A stretch of 64,000 bases of DNA from Streptomyces sp. NBC_01463. GTDB lineage: Bacteria > Actinomycetota > Actinomycetes > Streptomycetales > Streptomycetaceae. Below the pieces are notes generated by a model. It was not told where the DNA came from, made no database searches, and saw only the letters and a list, made by a program, of their open reading frames with translations. Of this stretch, positions 9,219 through 18,322 are shown one piece after another. Location: NCBI GenBank assembly GCA_036227345.1, contig CP109468.1, positions 4,526,001-4,590,000 on the forward strand. Reading direction: 5' to 3'. Numbering within the stretch: position 1 is the first letter of the stretch; each line of letters begins with the position of its first letter. The translations under genes were made by a program, and so were the position numbers.

Positions 9219-10940
9219 GTGGCGGAACGTAGCACGGCTGCCGTCGACGTGGCCGACAACAGCGGGGACGAACCGCTGGCCGCCAAGGCGGACGAGGCCA
9301 CGACCGACGGCACGGCAGAAGCTCAGGATTCGACGAGCACAGGCCATGAGGAAGCGGAGGAGGAGCCGGGCGGCTCCGATGTCTCCATGTCCTCGCCTGA
9401 TCTCCACAGCGGGCACAAACTCGCCGGCCGCTACCGGCTGGAGGAGTGCGTCACCCGTCTGGACGGATTCAGCAGCTGGCGCGCTGTCGACGAGAAACTG
9501 CGGCGCGCTGTGGGCGTCCATCTCCTGCCCGCCGACCATCCACGGGCCCGCTCGGTGCTGGCTGCGGCCCGTTCCTCGGCGCTCCTCGGCGACCCCCGCT
9601 TCGTGCAGGTCCTCGACGCGGTCGAGGAGAACGACCTCGTCTACGTCGTCCACGAGTGGCTTCCGGACGCCGTAGAGCTCACCGCTCTCCTGGGCGCCGG
9701 CCCGATGGACGCCCACGACGCCTATCAGCTCGTCAGCCAGCTCTCCCAGGCCATGGCAGCAGCGCACCGCGAGGGCCTGGCCCATCTGAGGCTCACGCCC
9801 GGAGCGGTGCTGCGCAGTTCCTCCGGCCAGTACCGCATCCGTGGTCTTGCGGTGAACGCCGCACTGCGGGGCATCACCTCCGACGGACCCCAGCGGGCCG
9901 ACACCGAGGCGATCGGCGCCCTTCTGTACGCGGCGCTGACCCGGCGCTGGCCGTACGAGAGCGATGCCTACGGCCTCACCGGGCTCCCCAAGGGTGTGGG
10001 CCTGATCGCACCCGACCAGGTGCGGGCCGGAGTCCACCGCGGGCTCTCCGAGATCGCCATGCGGGCGCTCGCCAACGACGGAGCCACGGCCTCCCGTCAG
10101 GAGCAGCCGTGCACCACACCGGACGAGCTCGCGAAGGCCGTCGCTGCGATGCCGCGCATCCGCCCGCCCGAGCCCACGTTCACGGCTCCGCCCGACTACC
10201 AGCGGACCACGTACCAGCAGGGCACCTACGGACGCCCGGCCGGGCCCGGCGGCAGCGTCCCTCAGCCCGTGCTCGCCACACCTCCCGCCCCTCTCCAGAG
10301 CCGCACCGGAAAGGCCCTCAAGTGGGCCGTGTCCGCGCTGCTCATCGCGGCGCTGGGGCTCGGCAGCTGGCAGCTCGCCGAGACGCTCCTCGACCGCGAC
10401 AACGGCTCCAGCGACCCGGGAACCACCCAGACCAACCCGGAGAACGGCGACGAGCCGAAGCCCAAGCCGCCCGCCACCCCTCTGAAGATCACCGACGCCG
10501 CGGAGTTCATGCCCAGCGGTTCAGGGATCAAGCAGGAGCAGGTACCGAACACGATCGACGGCAAGCCGGGCACCTCGTGGGTCACCCCGCGGTACCAGGG
10601 CTACCCGAACTTCGGCAACATCGTGGCCCGCAAGGACGGCAGCGGGATAGTCGTTGACCTGGGCAGCGTGAAGGACGTCTCGGGCATCGACGTCACCATG
10701 TACCGCAGCGGGCAGAAGACGGAGGTGCTGGCAGCCGACGAGAACGCCTCCGCACCCTCGTCCCTGTCGGACTTCCCGCAGCGCCTCACCCCGCTCGCCA
10801 CGGCGGGAAGCAGTCTCAAGGAATCCCTCGCCAAGCCGGTACGGACCCGCTACGTCCTGATCCACGTCACGGAACTCCCTCAGGACGACACCGGGAGTGG
10901 CTATCGCGGAGGAATTTCGGAGATCTCCGTTCTCGGCTGA
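9219..10940 (+). CDS. Membrane pseudokinase with extracytoplasmic discoidin-like domain
   Basis: A 573-residue protein. An acidic N-terminus (1-60) precedes a protein-kinase-like fold (about 69-312), a Pro-rich linker, one membrane helix (366-388) and an extracytoplasmic F5/8-type-C-like domain (about 424-573). The catalytic residues are missing: the beta-3 lysine position is H101, the HRDxKxxN motif reads HLRLTPGAV (189-197), and DFG reads RGL (208-210). It should therefore be a binding scaffold, not an enzyme. In M. tuberculosis the equivalent domains are the C-terminal half of MviN (Rv3910), whose phosphorylated pseudokinase recruits FhaA. A fhaA homologue occurs at 56.5-57.4 kb here. The start is GTG 9219 with GGAGG upstream. 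Confidence 0.88.
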   Translation: MAERSTAAVDVADNSGDEPLAAKADEATTDGTAEAQDSTSTGHEEAEEEPGGSDVSMSSPDLHSGHKLAGRYRLEECVTRLDGFSSWRAVDEKLRRAVGVHLLPADHPRARSVLAAARSSALLGDPRFVQVLDAVEENDLVYVVHEWLPDAVELTALLGAGPMDAHDAYQLVSQLSQAMAAAHREGLAHLRLTPGAVLRSSSGQYRIRGLAVNAALRGITSDGPQRADTEAIGALLYAALTRRWPYESDAYGLTGLPKGVGLIAPDQVRAGVHRGLSEIAMRALANDGATASRQEQPCTTPDELAKAVAAMPRIRPPEPTFTAPPDYQRTTYQQGTYGRPAGPGGSVPQPVLATPPAPLQSRTGKALKWAVSALLIAALGLGSWQLAETLLDRDNGSSDPGTTQTNPENGDEPKPKPPATPLKITDAAEFMPSGSGIKQEQVPNTIDGKPGTSWVTPRYQGYPNFGNIVARKDGSGIVVDLGSVKDVSGIDVTMYRSGQKTEVLAADENASAPSSLSDFPQRLTPLATAGSSLKESLAKPVRTRYVLIHVTELPQDDTGSGYRGGISEISVLG

Positions 10941-11012
10941 CCGGCCCTCCCCCTGCCCACCTGAACCGTGATAGACATGCGGACCTTGATTCAGCGAGGG
11001 AGGGAGGGGGAG

Positions 11013-11747
11013 GTGGCCGCCGAGCCGTCGGGACAACTCAGCGACTCAGACCTCCTCGCTCGCCACGTAGCCGGTGAACCCGATGCCTTCGGCGAGCTCG
11101 TACGACGTCATCGCGACCGGCTGTGGGCCGTGGCGCTGCGCACCCTGGGCGACCGCGAGGAAGCGGCCGATGCCGTGCAGGACGCCCTGATCTCCGCCTT
11201 CCGCGCCGCCCACACCTTCCGCGGCCAGTCCGCCGTCACCACCTGGCTGCACCGCATCACGGTCAATGCCTGCCTGGACCGGGTCCGCAAGGCCTCCTCC
11301 CGGAAGACCGCACCGGTCGACGACCCGGAACGGCTCGACCAGCTCATGGAGCCGCACGAGTCCGCCGAGGCGCCGGCCGAGCGTCAGGACCTCCACCGCG
11401 AGCTGTTCGCTGCCCTCGCCACTCTCCCCGTCGAACAGCGCGCCGCGCTCGTCCTCGTCGATATGCAGGGATACCCGGTGGCCGAGGCCGCCGACGTACT
11501 CGATGTGCCTGTCGGCACCGTGAAGAGCCGCTGCGCGAGGGGCCGCGCCAGGCTGGCTCCTCTGCTCACCCATCTCCGCGGCGGAAACAGCGACAGAAGC
11601 GGAACCGGCGATAGCCCGGGGCAGGAACAGGGCCAGGAGACGGCAGGGAACCGGACGCCGAGAACATCCGTCCCACCGGCAGCGGCACCGAGAGACGCAG
11701 AGACGACTGATCCAGCAGCAGCGAAGGGCGGAGGTGGACACGCATGA
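11013..11747 (+). CDS. sigM: ECF RNA polymerase sigma factor (M. tuberculosis SigM-like)
   Basis: A 244-residue group IV sigma factor. Region 2 includes DLLARHVAGEPDAFGELVRRHRDRLWAVALRTLGDREEAADAVQ; region 4 has the helix-turn-helix VAEAADVLDVPVGTVKSRCARGRARL; and there is an unusually long disordered C-terminal tail. GTG 11013 is chosen because a GGGAGG stretch lies directly upstream; earlier in-frame ATGs at 10968 and 10977 lack one. The stop overlaps the start of the anti-sigma gene by 4 bases, so translation is coupled. The symbol follows the M. tuberculosis sigM-rsmA-trxB2-trxC order and should not be confused with other genes called sigM in Streptomyces. Confidence 0.88.
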   Translation: MAAEPSGQLSDSDLLARHVAGEPDAFGELVRRHRDRLWAVALRTLGDREEAADAVQDALISAFRAAHTFRGQSAVTTWLHRITVNACLDRVRKASSRKTAPVDDPERLDQLMEPHESAEAPAERQDLHRELFAALATLPVEQRAALVLVDMQGYPVAEAADVLDVPVGTVKSRCARGRARLAPLLTHLRGGNSDRSGTGDSPGQEQGQETAGNRTPRTSVPPAAAPRDAETTDPAAAKGGGGHA

Positions 11748-12688
11748 CATCGACGACCGACACGACCCGGCACCCGGACGTCTCGGAGATCTCCGATCTC
11801 ACCGAAGGTCTGCTCTCCCCGTCCCGCACGGCTCATGTCCAGCATCACGTGGAAGGCTGCGAGCTCTGCGCCGAGGTGCACACATCGCTCGTGGAGATCC
11901 GCGATCTTCTCGGCGCTCTGCCCGCCCCGGAGCCCATGCCCTCCGACATCGCAGACCGCATCGACGCCGCGCTCGCTCTGGAAGCCCAATCCATACATAC
12001 AGCGGTGCCGGAAGCGGCCACCGATGTTTCACGTGAAACCGAGCCCTCTGCCGCCATTGCCTCCCCGGAGGTCACAGACCGCCCCGCCGGACACCCGCGC
12101 GCTGCGACAGGTCCCGGCCGTCGTCCGGCACGGCGACGGCGGCGCACCGCAGTGCTCGGTGCAGCCCTCGGCGCTGCCGTGGTCGGCGTGAGCATCTTCC
12201 TGCTGCAGAACGTCCAGTTGTCCCAGAGCAGTGACGACAACACCGTCATGGACCGCGGGTCTTCCCTCTCGGAGACCGGCACGGACACGTTCTCGCAGTC
12301 CACGCTCGAAGAGCAGGTCTACGACCTCCTGGGCTCCCACACGGACGCTGCCAGCCCGCAGGACAGCAGCGGCGACAAGGAGGCTCCTTCCCTCGGCACG
12401 AAGTCCTCGCCGAAGAGCACGTCGACGACGTCCGCATCGCCGCAGTCCCCGCTCCGGGCGCCCTCCGTGAGCGTCCCTTCCTGTGTGGAGCAGGGAATCG
12501 GCCGGAACACCGGCGCCCTCGCCCTGGAGCGCGGCACGTATGAAGGTGCTGATGCCTTCCTCGTCGTGCTGCCCCACCCCACGGACGCCGGCCGGGTCCA
12601 GGCCTATGTCGTCGACGCGGCATGTGTCGGTGCCGAGCCCCCGGCCAAGGGGAAGCTCCTGCTGACACACACGTACGCACGCCCCTGA
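11744..12688 (+). CDS. Zinc-finger anti-sigma factor, membrane-anchored
   Basis: Probable anti-sigma partner of the preceding ECF sigma factor. The 314-residue protein has an N-terminal ZAS-type motif H35-x3-C39-x2-C42 in a small helical domain, which may be redox-sensitive. A cytoplasmic linker, one membrane helix (about 135-154) and an extracytoplasmic Ser/Thr/Asp-rich region with a conserved C-terminal domain follow. The start codon overlaps the sigM stop (ATGA). A perfect parS site is embedded in the coding sequence and is read as VSRET (residues 94-98). It corresponds in position to rsmA (Rv3912). Confidence 0.85.
   Translation: MTSTTDTTRHPDVSEISDLTEGLLSPSRTAHVQHHVEGCELCAEVHTSLVEIRDLLGALPAPEPMPSDIADRIDAALALEAQSIHTAVPEAATDVSRETEPSAAIASPEVTDRPAGHPRAATGPGRRPARRRRRTAVLGAALGAAVVGVSIFLLQNVQLSQSSDDNTVMDRGSSLSETGTDTFSQSTLEEQVYDLLGSHTDAASPQDSSGDKEAPSLGTKSSPKSTSTTSASPQSPLRAPSVSVPSCVEQGIGRNTGALALERGTYEGADAFLVVLPHPTDAGRVQAYVVDAACVGAEPPAKGKLLLTHTYARP
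12026..12039. other. parS site within the anti-sigma factor gene
   Basis: Perfect 14-bp core GTTTCACGTGAAAC, located inside a coding sequence and translated as part of ...DVSRETE.... Confidence 0.88.
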
Positions 12689-12717
12689 GGACCACGCCGG
12701 ATGCCGCCCGGCACGTC

Positions 12718-12744
12718 GGGAATGCATCCCCCGTAGGATCCGTT
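12718..12744 (+). promoter_or_regulatory. SigR-type promoter of trxBA
   Basis: GGGAAT at 12718-12723 is followed by 18 bases and GTT at 12742-12744, an exact match to the Streptomyces SigR consensus GGAAT-N18-GTT. Transcription should begin near 12752, about 70 bases before the trxB start. trxBA is an established SigR (thiol-oxidative stress) target in S. coelicolor. Confidence 0.8.
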
Positions 12745-12820
12745 GGGTGGGGTGAGAGTCGTTGAACCGACCCCAGTAGGCGTGGACAGTAGGCAGTCTG
12801 CAGAGACGAGGAAGAATCCC

Positions 12821-13783
12821 GTGAGTGACGTGCGTAATGTGATCATCATCGGCTCCGGCCCCGCGGGCTACACAGCCGCCCTGTACACCGCGCGCGCCTC
12901 ACTGAAGCCGCTGGTCTTCGAGGGCGCCGTCACCGCCGGCGGTGCGCTGATGAACACCACCGACGTGGAGAACTTCCCCGGTTTCCAGGACGGGATCATG
13001 GGCCCGGAGCTCATGGACAACATGCGCGCCCAGGCCGAGCGCTTCGGCGCGGAGCTCATTCCGGACGACGTGGTCGCCGTGGACCTCACCGGTGACATCA
13101 AGACGGTCACCGACACAGTCGGCACGGTGCACCGCGCCAAGGCCGTCATCGTCACCACCGGCTCGCAGCACCGCAAGCTCGGTCTGCCCAACGAGGACGC
13201 CCTCTCCGGACGCGGCGTCTCCTGGTGTGCGACGTGTGACGGGTTCTTCTTCAAGGACCAGGACATCGCCGTGGTCGGCGGTGGCGACACCGCGATGGAA
13301 GAGGCCACGTTCCTCTCCCGCTTCGCCAAGTCGGTCACCATCGTCCACCGCCGTGACTCCCTGCGTGCCTCCAAGGCCATGCAGGAGCGCGCGTTCGCCG
13401 ACCCCAAGATCAAGTTCGCCTGGGACAGCGAGGTCGCCGGTGTCCACGGTGAGCAGAAGCTCTCCGGTCTGACCCTGCGCAACACCAAGACCGGCGAGAC
13501 CTCCGAGCTCCCCGTGACCGGCCTGTTCATCGCCGTCGGCCACGACCCGCGCACGGAGCTCTTCAAGGGCCAGCTCGACCTCGACGACGAGGGCTACCTC
13601 AAGGTCGCCGCTCCGTCGACGCGCACCAACCTCACGGGGGTCTTCGGCGCCGGCGACGTCGTCGACCACACCTACCGGCAGGCCATCACCGCTGCCGGCA
13701 CCGGCTGCTCCGCCGCTCTCGACGCCGAGCGCTTCCTGGCCGCGCTCGCCGACAACGAGAAGGCCGCTGCGGCCGCCGTCTGA
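12821..13783 (+). CDS. trxB: Thioredoxin reductase
   Basis: FAD- and NADPH-dependent reduction of thioredoxin in the cytoplasm. It is 320 residues, the normal low-molecular-weight type. The FAD site GSGPAG is at 11-16, the redox pair is C136-A-T-C139, the NADPH site GGGDTAMEE follows, and a C-terminal GVFGAGDV segment is present. The GTG at 12821 is preferred because GAGGAAG lies just upstream; the frame continues further upstream without a good ribosome site. It is followed 42 bases later by trxA in one SigR-controlled operon. Confidence 0.96.
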   Translation: MSDVRNVIIIGSGPAGYTAALYTARASLKPLVFEGAVTAGGALMNTTDVENFPGFQDGIMGPELMDNMRAQAERFGAELIPDDVVAVDLTGDIKTVTDTVGTVHRAKAVIVTTGSQHRKLGLPNEDALSGRGVSWCATCDGFFFKDQDIAVVGGGDTAMEEATFLSRFAKSVTIVHRRDSLRASKAMQERAFADPKIKFAWDSEVAGVHGEQKLSGLTLRNTKTGETSELPVTGLFIAVGHDPRTELFKGQLDLDDEGYLKVAAPSTRTNLTGVFGAGDVVDHTYRQAITAAGTGCSAALDAERFLAALADNEKAAAAAV

Positions 13784-13825
13784 TCCACGCCTTACCCCAC
13801 ACCCCGCGAAGTTAAGGAGGCCGCC

Positions 13826-14155
13826 GTGGCCGGCGCCCTGAAGAACGTGACCGACGACTCGTTCGACGAGGTCGTCCTGAAGAGTGACAAGCCCGTACTG
13901 GTGGACTTCTGGGCTGCCTGGTGCGGCCCGTGCCGTCAGATCGCCCCCTCCCTGGAGGCGATCGCGGCCGAGCACGGCGAGATCGAGATCGTCAAGCTCA
14001 ACATCGACGAGAACCCGGCCACCGCTGCCAAGTACGGCGTCATGTCCATCCCGACGCTGAACGTCTACCAGGGCGGCGAGGTCGCCAAGACGATCGTCGG
14101 CGCCAAGCCGAAGGCCGCGATCCTCCGCGACCTCGAAGGCTTCATCAGCGAATAA
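13826..14155 (+). CDS. trxA: Thioredoxin
   Basis: A 109-residue thioredoxin with the active site W-C33-G-P-C36 and the cis-proline segment MSIPTLNVY. It is the electron acceptor of the adjacent TrxB and a general disulfide reductant. The GTG start is preceded by AAGGAGG at good distance. It lies 42 bases after trxB and is expected to share its SigR promoter. Confidence 0.96.
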   Translation: MAGALKNVTDDSFDEVVLKSDKPVLVDFWAAWCGPCRQIAPSLEAIAAEHGEIEIVKLNIDENPATAAKYGVMSIPTLNVYQGGEVAKTIVGAKPKAAILRDLEGFISE

Positions 14156-14175
14156 GTCAGGACCGCAGTCCTGTT

Positions 14176-14189
14176 GTTTCACGTGAAAC
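14176..14189. other. parS site between trxA and the acetyltransferase gene
   Basis: Perfect 14-bp parS core in the gap between two convergent genes. Its right half is part of the hairpin described next. Confidence 0.9.
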
Positions 14190-14229
14190 GGGCGCACCCC
14201 CCCTCGCAGGGGGTGGGCCCGTTTCACGT
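14181..14229. terminator. Bidirectional hairpin overlapping parS
   Basis: ACGTGAAACGGGC (14181-14193) pairs with its complement at 14217-14229, and an inner CACCCCC/GGGGGTG stem (14195-14201 with 14209-14215) extends it. It lies between convergent trxA and the GNAT gene. The 3' arm carries a half parS sequence (GTTTCACGT). Confidence 0.75.
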
Positions 14230-14235
14230 TCGGGC

Positions 14236-14853
14236 TCACAGCGGCCGGAGCGCGGGCTCCTTCTGTACGGCCCCGAGCAAACGGTCCAGGGCCATCTCGA
14301 CATCTTCCTTCCACGAAAGCGTCGTACGCAGCTCAAGCCTCAGCCGCGGATGCACCGGGTGGGGCCGTACGGTCTTGAATCCCACCGCCAGCAGATGGTC
14401 CGCAGGCAGCACACAGGCAGGCTCCTTCCAGCGGGCGTCCCCGAATGCCTCGATCGCCTTGAACCCCCGCTGGAGCAGGTCCTTGGCCACCGTCTGCACC
14501 ATGACCCGGCCCAGCCCCTGGCCCTGGTAGCCCGGAAGGATCAGGGCGGTCATCAACTGGACGGCATCGGGGGAGACGGGGCTCGTCGGGAAGGCCGTGG
14601 ACCGCGGCACATAGGCGGGCGGAGCGTAGAGGACGAAGCCGACCGGCACATCGTCGACGTAAACCACGCGTCCGCAGGAACCCCACTCCAGCAGGACCGC
14701 GGAGATCCAGGCCTCCTTCTCCACCTCGGGCTTCCCGCCCTTGACCGCGGCCTCTCCACGCACCGGGTCAAGCTCCCAGAACACACACGAGCGGCAGCGC
14801 CGGGGGAGATCAGTCAGGTTGTCCAACGTGAGCGGTACGAGCCGACGCCCCAT
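14236..14853 (-). CDS. GNAT-family N-acetyltransferase
   Basis: A 205-residue cytoplasmic acetyltransferase of unknown substrate. Motif A for acetyl-CoA binding is visible as MTALILPGYQGQGLGRVMVQ. Three cysteines near the N-terminus (residues C20, C23 and C53 region) give a slightly unusual front domain. It is 220 bases downstream of parB on the same strand and convergent with trxA. A gene of this family occupies the same place in other Streptomyces; no link to chromosome segregation can be seen in the sequence. Confidence 0.85.
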   Translation of the reverse strand: MGRRLVPLTLDNLTDLPRRCRSCVFWELDPVRGEAAVKGGKPEVEKEAWISAVLLEWGSCGRVVYVDDVPVGFVLYAPPAYVPRSTAFPTSPVSPDAVQLMTALILPGYQGQGLGRVMVQTVAKDLLQRGFKAIEAFGDARWKEPACVLPADHLLAVGFKTVRPHPVHPRLRLELRTTLSWKEDVEMALDRLLGAVQKEPALRPL

Positions 14854-15073
14854 GAAGGCTGTTCCTCACTTCCCTCACCCACCGCATCGCGCGACGGCCG
14901 GTGCACTCCGATCACGGAGGTGGATCAATTGGGTGTGCCCTACCAGAACGCATCGTATCCACCCGGGGATCAAGCCGACACCGAGAGAAAGCAAAGGGCG
15001 ACCGGGGGAACGCAAAGAGCGGGCTGTCCTCCGTCACCGACCGGAACACAACCCGCCCTCAGCGCTCAGAGCG

Positions 15074-16177
15074 TCAGCTCTCGTCGTCCTCGGACGCTTC
15101 CTCCTCCGACGGGGCACGGTCCAAGACACGGCCCTCACCCGGCGCGAGGCTGTTGAGGATGCGGTCCAGATCCTCCATCGAGGCGAACTCGACGACGATC
15201 TTCCCCTTCTTCTGCCCGAGGTCGACCTTCACCCTGGTCTCGAACCGGTCGGAGAGCCGCGACGCCAGGTCGGTCAGCGCCGGCGACAGCCGGCCACCGG
15301 CCCGAGGACCCTTGGACCGTGTGGTGCTCGTGGGCCTGGAGCCCATGAGCGTCACGATCTCCTCGACCGCACGCACCGAAAGCCCTTCGGCCACGATGCG
15401 GTGCGCCAGCTTGTCCTGCTCCTCGGAGTCATCCACCGACAGCAGCGCCCGCGCATGTCCCGCGGACAGCACCCCGGCCGCGACCCTGCGCTGGACCGGC
15501 GGCGACAGCCGCAGCAGACGCAAGGTGTTGGACACCTGCGGCCGCGAACGCCCGATCCGGTCGGCCAGCTGGTCGTGGGTGCACTTGAAGTCCTTGAGGA
15601 GCTGGTCGTACGCGGCCGCCTCCTCCAAGGGGTTCAGCTGAGCCCGGTGAAGGTTCTCCAGGAGCGCGTCCAGAAGGAGCTTCTCGTCGTCCGTGGCCCG
15701 GACGATCGCAGGGATCTGCTTGAGCTCGGCCTCCCGGCAGGCCCTCCAGCGCCGCTCACCCATGATGAGCTCAAAGCGTCCGGTCCCCGACTTCCGGACC
15801 ACGACGGGCTGGAGAAGACCGACCTCCTTGATGGAGGTGACCAGCTCGGCGAGCGCGTCCTCATCGAACACCTCGCGGGGCTGACGAGGGTTCGGTGTGA
15901 TCGAGTCGATGGGCAGCTCGGCGAAATAGGCTCCCGCCACCTCGGCCGGCCCATCGGTCCCGTCGGACACCGACACAGGGCTGCTCGGCTCCGGCACCAC
16001 AGGGCCCGAGCCGAGGGTGGTCACCTTCGCGACGGCCACGCCCCGCTCGGACGTCAGCACCGGTCGTGTTCCGGGCGTGGACGTACCCATCCCGGCCGAC
16101 GGCACCTGCTTCTCCTGCGGAGCGGCGGGGATCAGGGCACCGAGCCCACGCCCCAACCCTCTACGACGCTCACTCAC
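15074..16177 (-). CDS. parB: Chromosome-partitioning protein ParB
   Basis: Binds parS and spreads on DNA, forming the segregation complex near the origin. The protein is 367 residues. The N-terminal [14 protein letters not shown] segment (4-17) contacts ParA and stimulates its ATPase. The CTP-binding ParB domain contains PNPRQPR (95-101) and GERRWR (140-145). A helix-turn-helix for parS ([25 protein letters not shown]) and a C-terminal dimerisation domain follow. The GTG at 16177 overlaps the parA stop (GTGA) and has GGAGGGG upstream, which decides the start. Confidence 0.97.
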   Translation of the reverse strand: MSERRRGLGRGLGALIPAAPQEKQVPSAGMGTSTPGTRPVLTSERGVAVAKVTTLGSGPVVPEPSSPVSVSDGTDGPAEVAGAYFAELPIDSITPNPRQPREVFDEDALAELVTSIKEVGLLQPVVVRKSGTGRFELIMGERRWRACREAELKQIPAIVRATDDEKLLLDALLENLHRAQLNPLEEAAAYDQLLKDFKCTHDQLADRIGRSRPQVSNTLRLLRLSPPVQRRVAAGVLSAGHARALLSVDDSEEQDKLAHRIVAEGLSVRAVEEIVTLMGSRPTSTTRSKGPRAGGRLSPALTDLASRLSDRFETRVKVDLGQKKGKIVVEFASMEDLDRILNSLAPGEGRVLDRAPSEEEASEDDES

Positions 16178-17412
16178 TGGATCCCCTCCGAAGTATTCTG
16201 CTGGCTGTTCCGACTGCCCGTGTGGGCATGCTGGGCCTCGTACTGGACCCCGACCCCGCGCAGCGCGATCTCGCGAGCCGCTTCGAGGTACGACAGGGAC
16301 CCGCTCGAACCCGGGTCGTAGGTCAGTACGGTCTGCCCGTAGCTGGGAGCCTCGGAGATCCGCACCGAACGGGGAATGCTGGTCCGCAGCACCTCCTTGC
16401 CGAAGTGGCTGCGCACCTCCTCGGCGACCTGCGACGCGAGCCTGGTCCGGCCGTCGTACATGGTGAGCAGGATCGTCGACACATGGAGATCGGGGTTGAG
16501 ATGTCCCCGCACCAGGTCGACGTTGCGCAACAGCTGGCCCAGCCCTTCCAGCGCGTAGTACTCGCACTGGATAGGGATCAGCACCTCCGCGCCGGCCACC
16601 AGAGCATTCACCGTCAGCAGGCCGAGCGAGGGCGGGCAGTCGATCAGGATGTAGTCGAGAGGCTGCTCGTACGCCTGAATCGCTCGCTGCAGTCGACTCT
16701 CCCGCGCCACCAGCGACACCAGCTCGATCTCCGCACCGGCGAGATCGATGGTCGCCGGGGCGCAGAAGAGACCTTCGACGTCCGGAACGGGCTGAACCAC
16801 GTCGGAGAGCGGCTTGCTCTCCACCAGGACGTCATAGATAGAGGGGACTTCGGCATGGTGGTCGATGCCCAGCGCCGTAGAGGCGTTCCCCTGCGGGTCG
16901 AGGTCGACCACCAGAACGCGGGCACCGTGGAGTGCAAGCGACGCGGCAAGGTTGACCGTCGAGGTGGTCTTACCCACCCCACCCTTCTGGTTGGCCACCA
17001 CCATGACCCGCGTCTGGTCAGGCCGCGGCAGCCCCTCACCGGCACGGCCGAGGGCCTCCACCGCCAGCTGGGCCGCACGGCCAATAGGTGTGTCATCCAT
17101 CGGCGGCGGTGTTTCACGTGAAACACCGTCCCCCGCCGATTCGGATCGGGGACCGGGGACCGGATCGGTCATCGGTCCCGCGATGTTGGCGTCGGACCGC
17201 AAGGATTCACTCTCCTCGACTTCAGGCTCGCAATGAACAGAGCCTGCCATGGTTTCGGGGTCGTGAACCAGCGAGGCCCGCTCTTCTGTGGATGAATCCA
17301 CTTCTGTGGACAACTCCGTAGCCCTAACGGGCCTGCGATGGCGAGGGGTGGCGGCCGCACGACCGCGGCCGATGATTCCATGCAGCAGAGAGCGACGTTT
17401 CACGTGAAACAC
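16174..17412 (-). CDS. parA: Chromosome-partitioning ATPase ParA
   Basis: Deviant Walker-A ATPase that positions ParB-origin complexes; in Streptomyces it acts mainly during sporulation septation and polar growth. The deviant Walker box KGGVGKT is at residues 143-149 if translation starts at GTG 17412. Walker B ([11 protein letters not shown]) and DLDPQGNAS follow. About 130 residues precede the conserved core, and in-frame ATGs at 17250 (MAGSVH), 17172 (MTDPVP) and 17100 (MDDTPI) are alternative starts, so the N-terminus is uncertain. Two parS sites lie within this 5' region. Confidence 0.94.
   Translation of the reverse strand: MFHVKRRSLLHGIIGRGRAAATPRHRRPVRATELSTEVDSSTEERASLVHDPETMAGSVHCEPEVEESESLRSDANIAGPMTDPVPGPRSESAGDGVSRETPPPMDDTPIGRAAQLAVEALGRAGEGLPRPDQTRVMVVANQKGGVGKTTSTVNLAASLALHGARVLVVDLDPQGNASTALGIDHHAEVPSIYDVLVESKPLSDVVQPVPDVEGLFCAPATIDLAGAEIELVSLVARESRLQRAIQAYEQPLDYILIDCPPSLGLLTVNALVAGAEVLIPIQCEYYALEGLGQLLRNVDLVRGHLNPDLHVSTILLTMYDGRTRLASQVAEEVRSHFGKEVLRTSIPRSVRISEAPSYGQTVLTYDPGSSGSLSYLEAAREIALRGVGVQYEAQHAHTGSRNSQQNTSEGIQ
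17111..17124. other. parS site within the 5' part of parA
   Basis: Perfect GTTTCACGTGAAAC core, translated in the parA frame as VSRET and located just upstream of the codon for the MDDTPIG start candidate. Confidence 0.9.
17397..17410. other. parS site at the start of the parA frame
   Basis: Perfect core that overlaps the first codons of the longest parA frame (read MFHVKR), so it may act both as a segregation site and as an operator for parAB. Confidence 0.9.
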
Positions 17413-17415
17413 GAT

Positions 17416-17440
17416 GCCCCTGCAGCGTAGCTACAGGGGC
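17416..17440. terminator. Hairpin between rsmG and parA
   Basis: GCCCCTG (17416-17422) and CAGGGGC (17434-17440) form a short stem. It lies upstream of parA and downstream of rsmG, both on the minus strand. Confidence 0.45.
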
Positions 17441-17542
17441 ACGACACTCCGCACGGGGTACGTACAGCTCGTTGGTTGACACATGGCCGAGACCGGGACT
17501 AAACGGTGCGTAACGGTCAGATGCGCAGCGTCATCGCGTCAC

Positions 17543-18259
17543 TCAGCGGCGACGACGGGTCCGGCTGACCCTCGCGGCCCTGGCTCGCTTCGTCGCGAAC
17601 CTCACTCCGCCGGGGCTCTCACCCACCACCACACGCACCACGGTGGACAGCGGGTCGACGACGCCTTCGCCCACGTGGAGCACCTCGGTCTCCACGACCC
17701 CGAGCTTGCTGAGGGCCGCTCGTGCGCCGTTGATCTCCTCCTCGGCGGTATCACCCTTGAGCGCCAGCATCTCCCCGTAGGGACGCAGCAGCGGCACTCC
17801 CCAGCCCGCCAGGCGGTCCAGCGGGGCCACCGCGCGAGCCGTCACCACGTGCACCGGCTGAAGTGTCCCCAGAACCTCCTCGGCCCGGCCGCGGACGACC
17901 GTCACATGCTCCAGGCCCAGCAGCTCGACGACCTCCTGGAGGAAGTTGGTCCGTCGCAGCAGCGGCTCAAGCAGGGTGATCTTCAGATCCGGGCGCACCA
18001 GCGCCAGCGGAATCCCCGGAAGCCCCGCGCCGGAACCCACATCGCAGACCGTGACCCCCTCGGGCACGACCTCGGAGAGCACCGCACAGTTCAGCAGGTG
18101 CCGCTCCCACAGCCGAGGGACCTCCCGCGGGCCGATCAGCCCTCGCTTGACCCCCGCATCTGCCAGCAGTTCCGCGTACCGGACGGCTTCGGGAAAGCAC
18201 TCACCGAACACCTCCCGGGCCTCGTCGGGCGCCTGGGGAAGCGCTACTTCCTCCGTCAC
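17543..18259 (-). CDS. rsmG: 16S rRNA (guanine-N7) methyltransferase
   Basis: Methylates G527 of 16S rRNA with S-adenosylmethionine; loss gives low-level streptomycin resistance in many bacteria. The 238-residue protein has the SAM motif [17 protein letters not shown] and an acidic strand end ([11 protein letters not shown]). A basic C-terminal tail ([13 protein letters not shown]) follows. GTG 18259 is chosen because GGAAGGA lies 8 bases upstream; an in-frame start at 18283 is possible. It is 84 bases upstream of the parA region on the same strand, the usual actinobacterial order. Confidence 0.95.
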   Translation of the reverse strand: MTEEVALPQAPDEAREVFGECFPEAVRYAELLADAGVKRGLIGPREVPRLWERHLLNCAVLSEVVPEGVTVCDVGSGAGLPGIPLALVRPDLKITLLEPLLRRTNFLQEVVELLGLEHVTVVRGRAEEVLGTLQPVHVVTARAVAPLDRLAGWGVPLLRPYGEMLALKGDTAEEEINGARAALSKLGVVETEVLHVGEGVVDPLSTVVRVVVGESPGGVRFATKRARAARVSRTRRRR

Positions 18260-18322
18260 GGGAACCGTCCTTCCATACCGCATTACCGCACCATGGGTGG
18301 CTGACTATCAGGCTGACAAAGA

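Noticed and set aside
14221..14229. A possible eighth parS
   Set aside because: Only the left half (GTTTCACGT) matches; the right half reads TCGGGC, so it is a half-site forming part of a hairpin.
16178..16567. N-terminal extension of ParB by about 130 codons
   Set aside because: It overlaps the parA coding sequence in another frame; the GTG at 16177 with GGAGGGG and the conserved [14 protein letters not shown] mark the true start.
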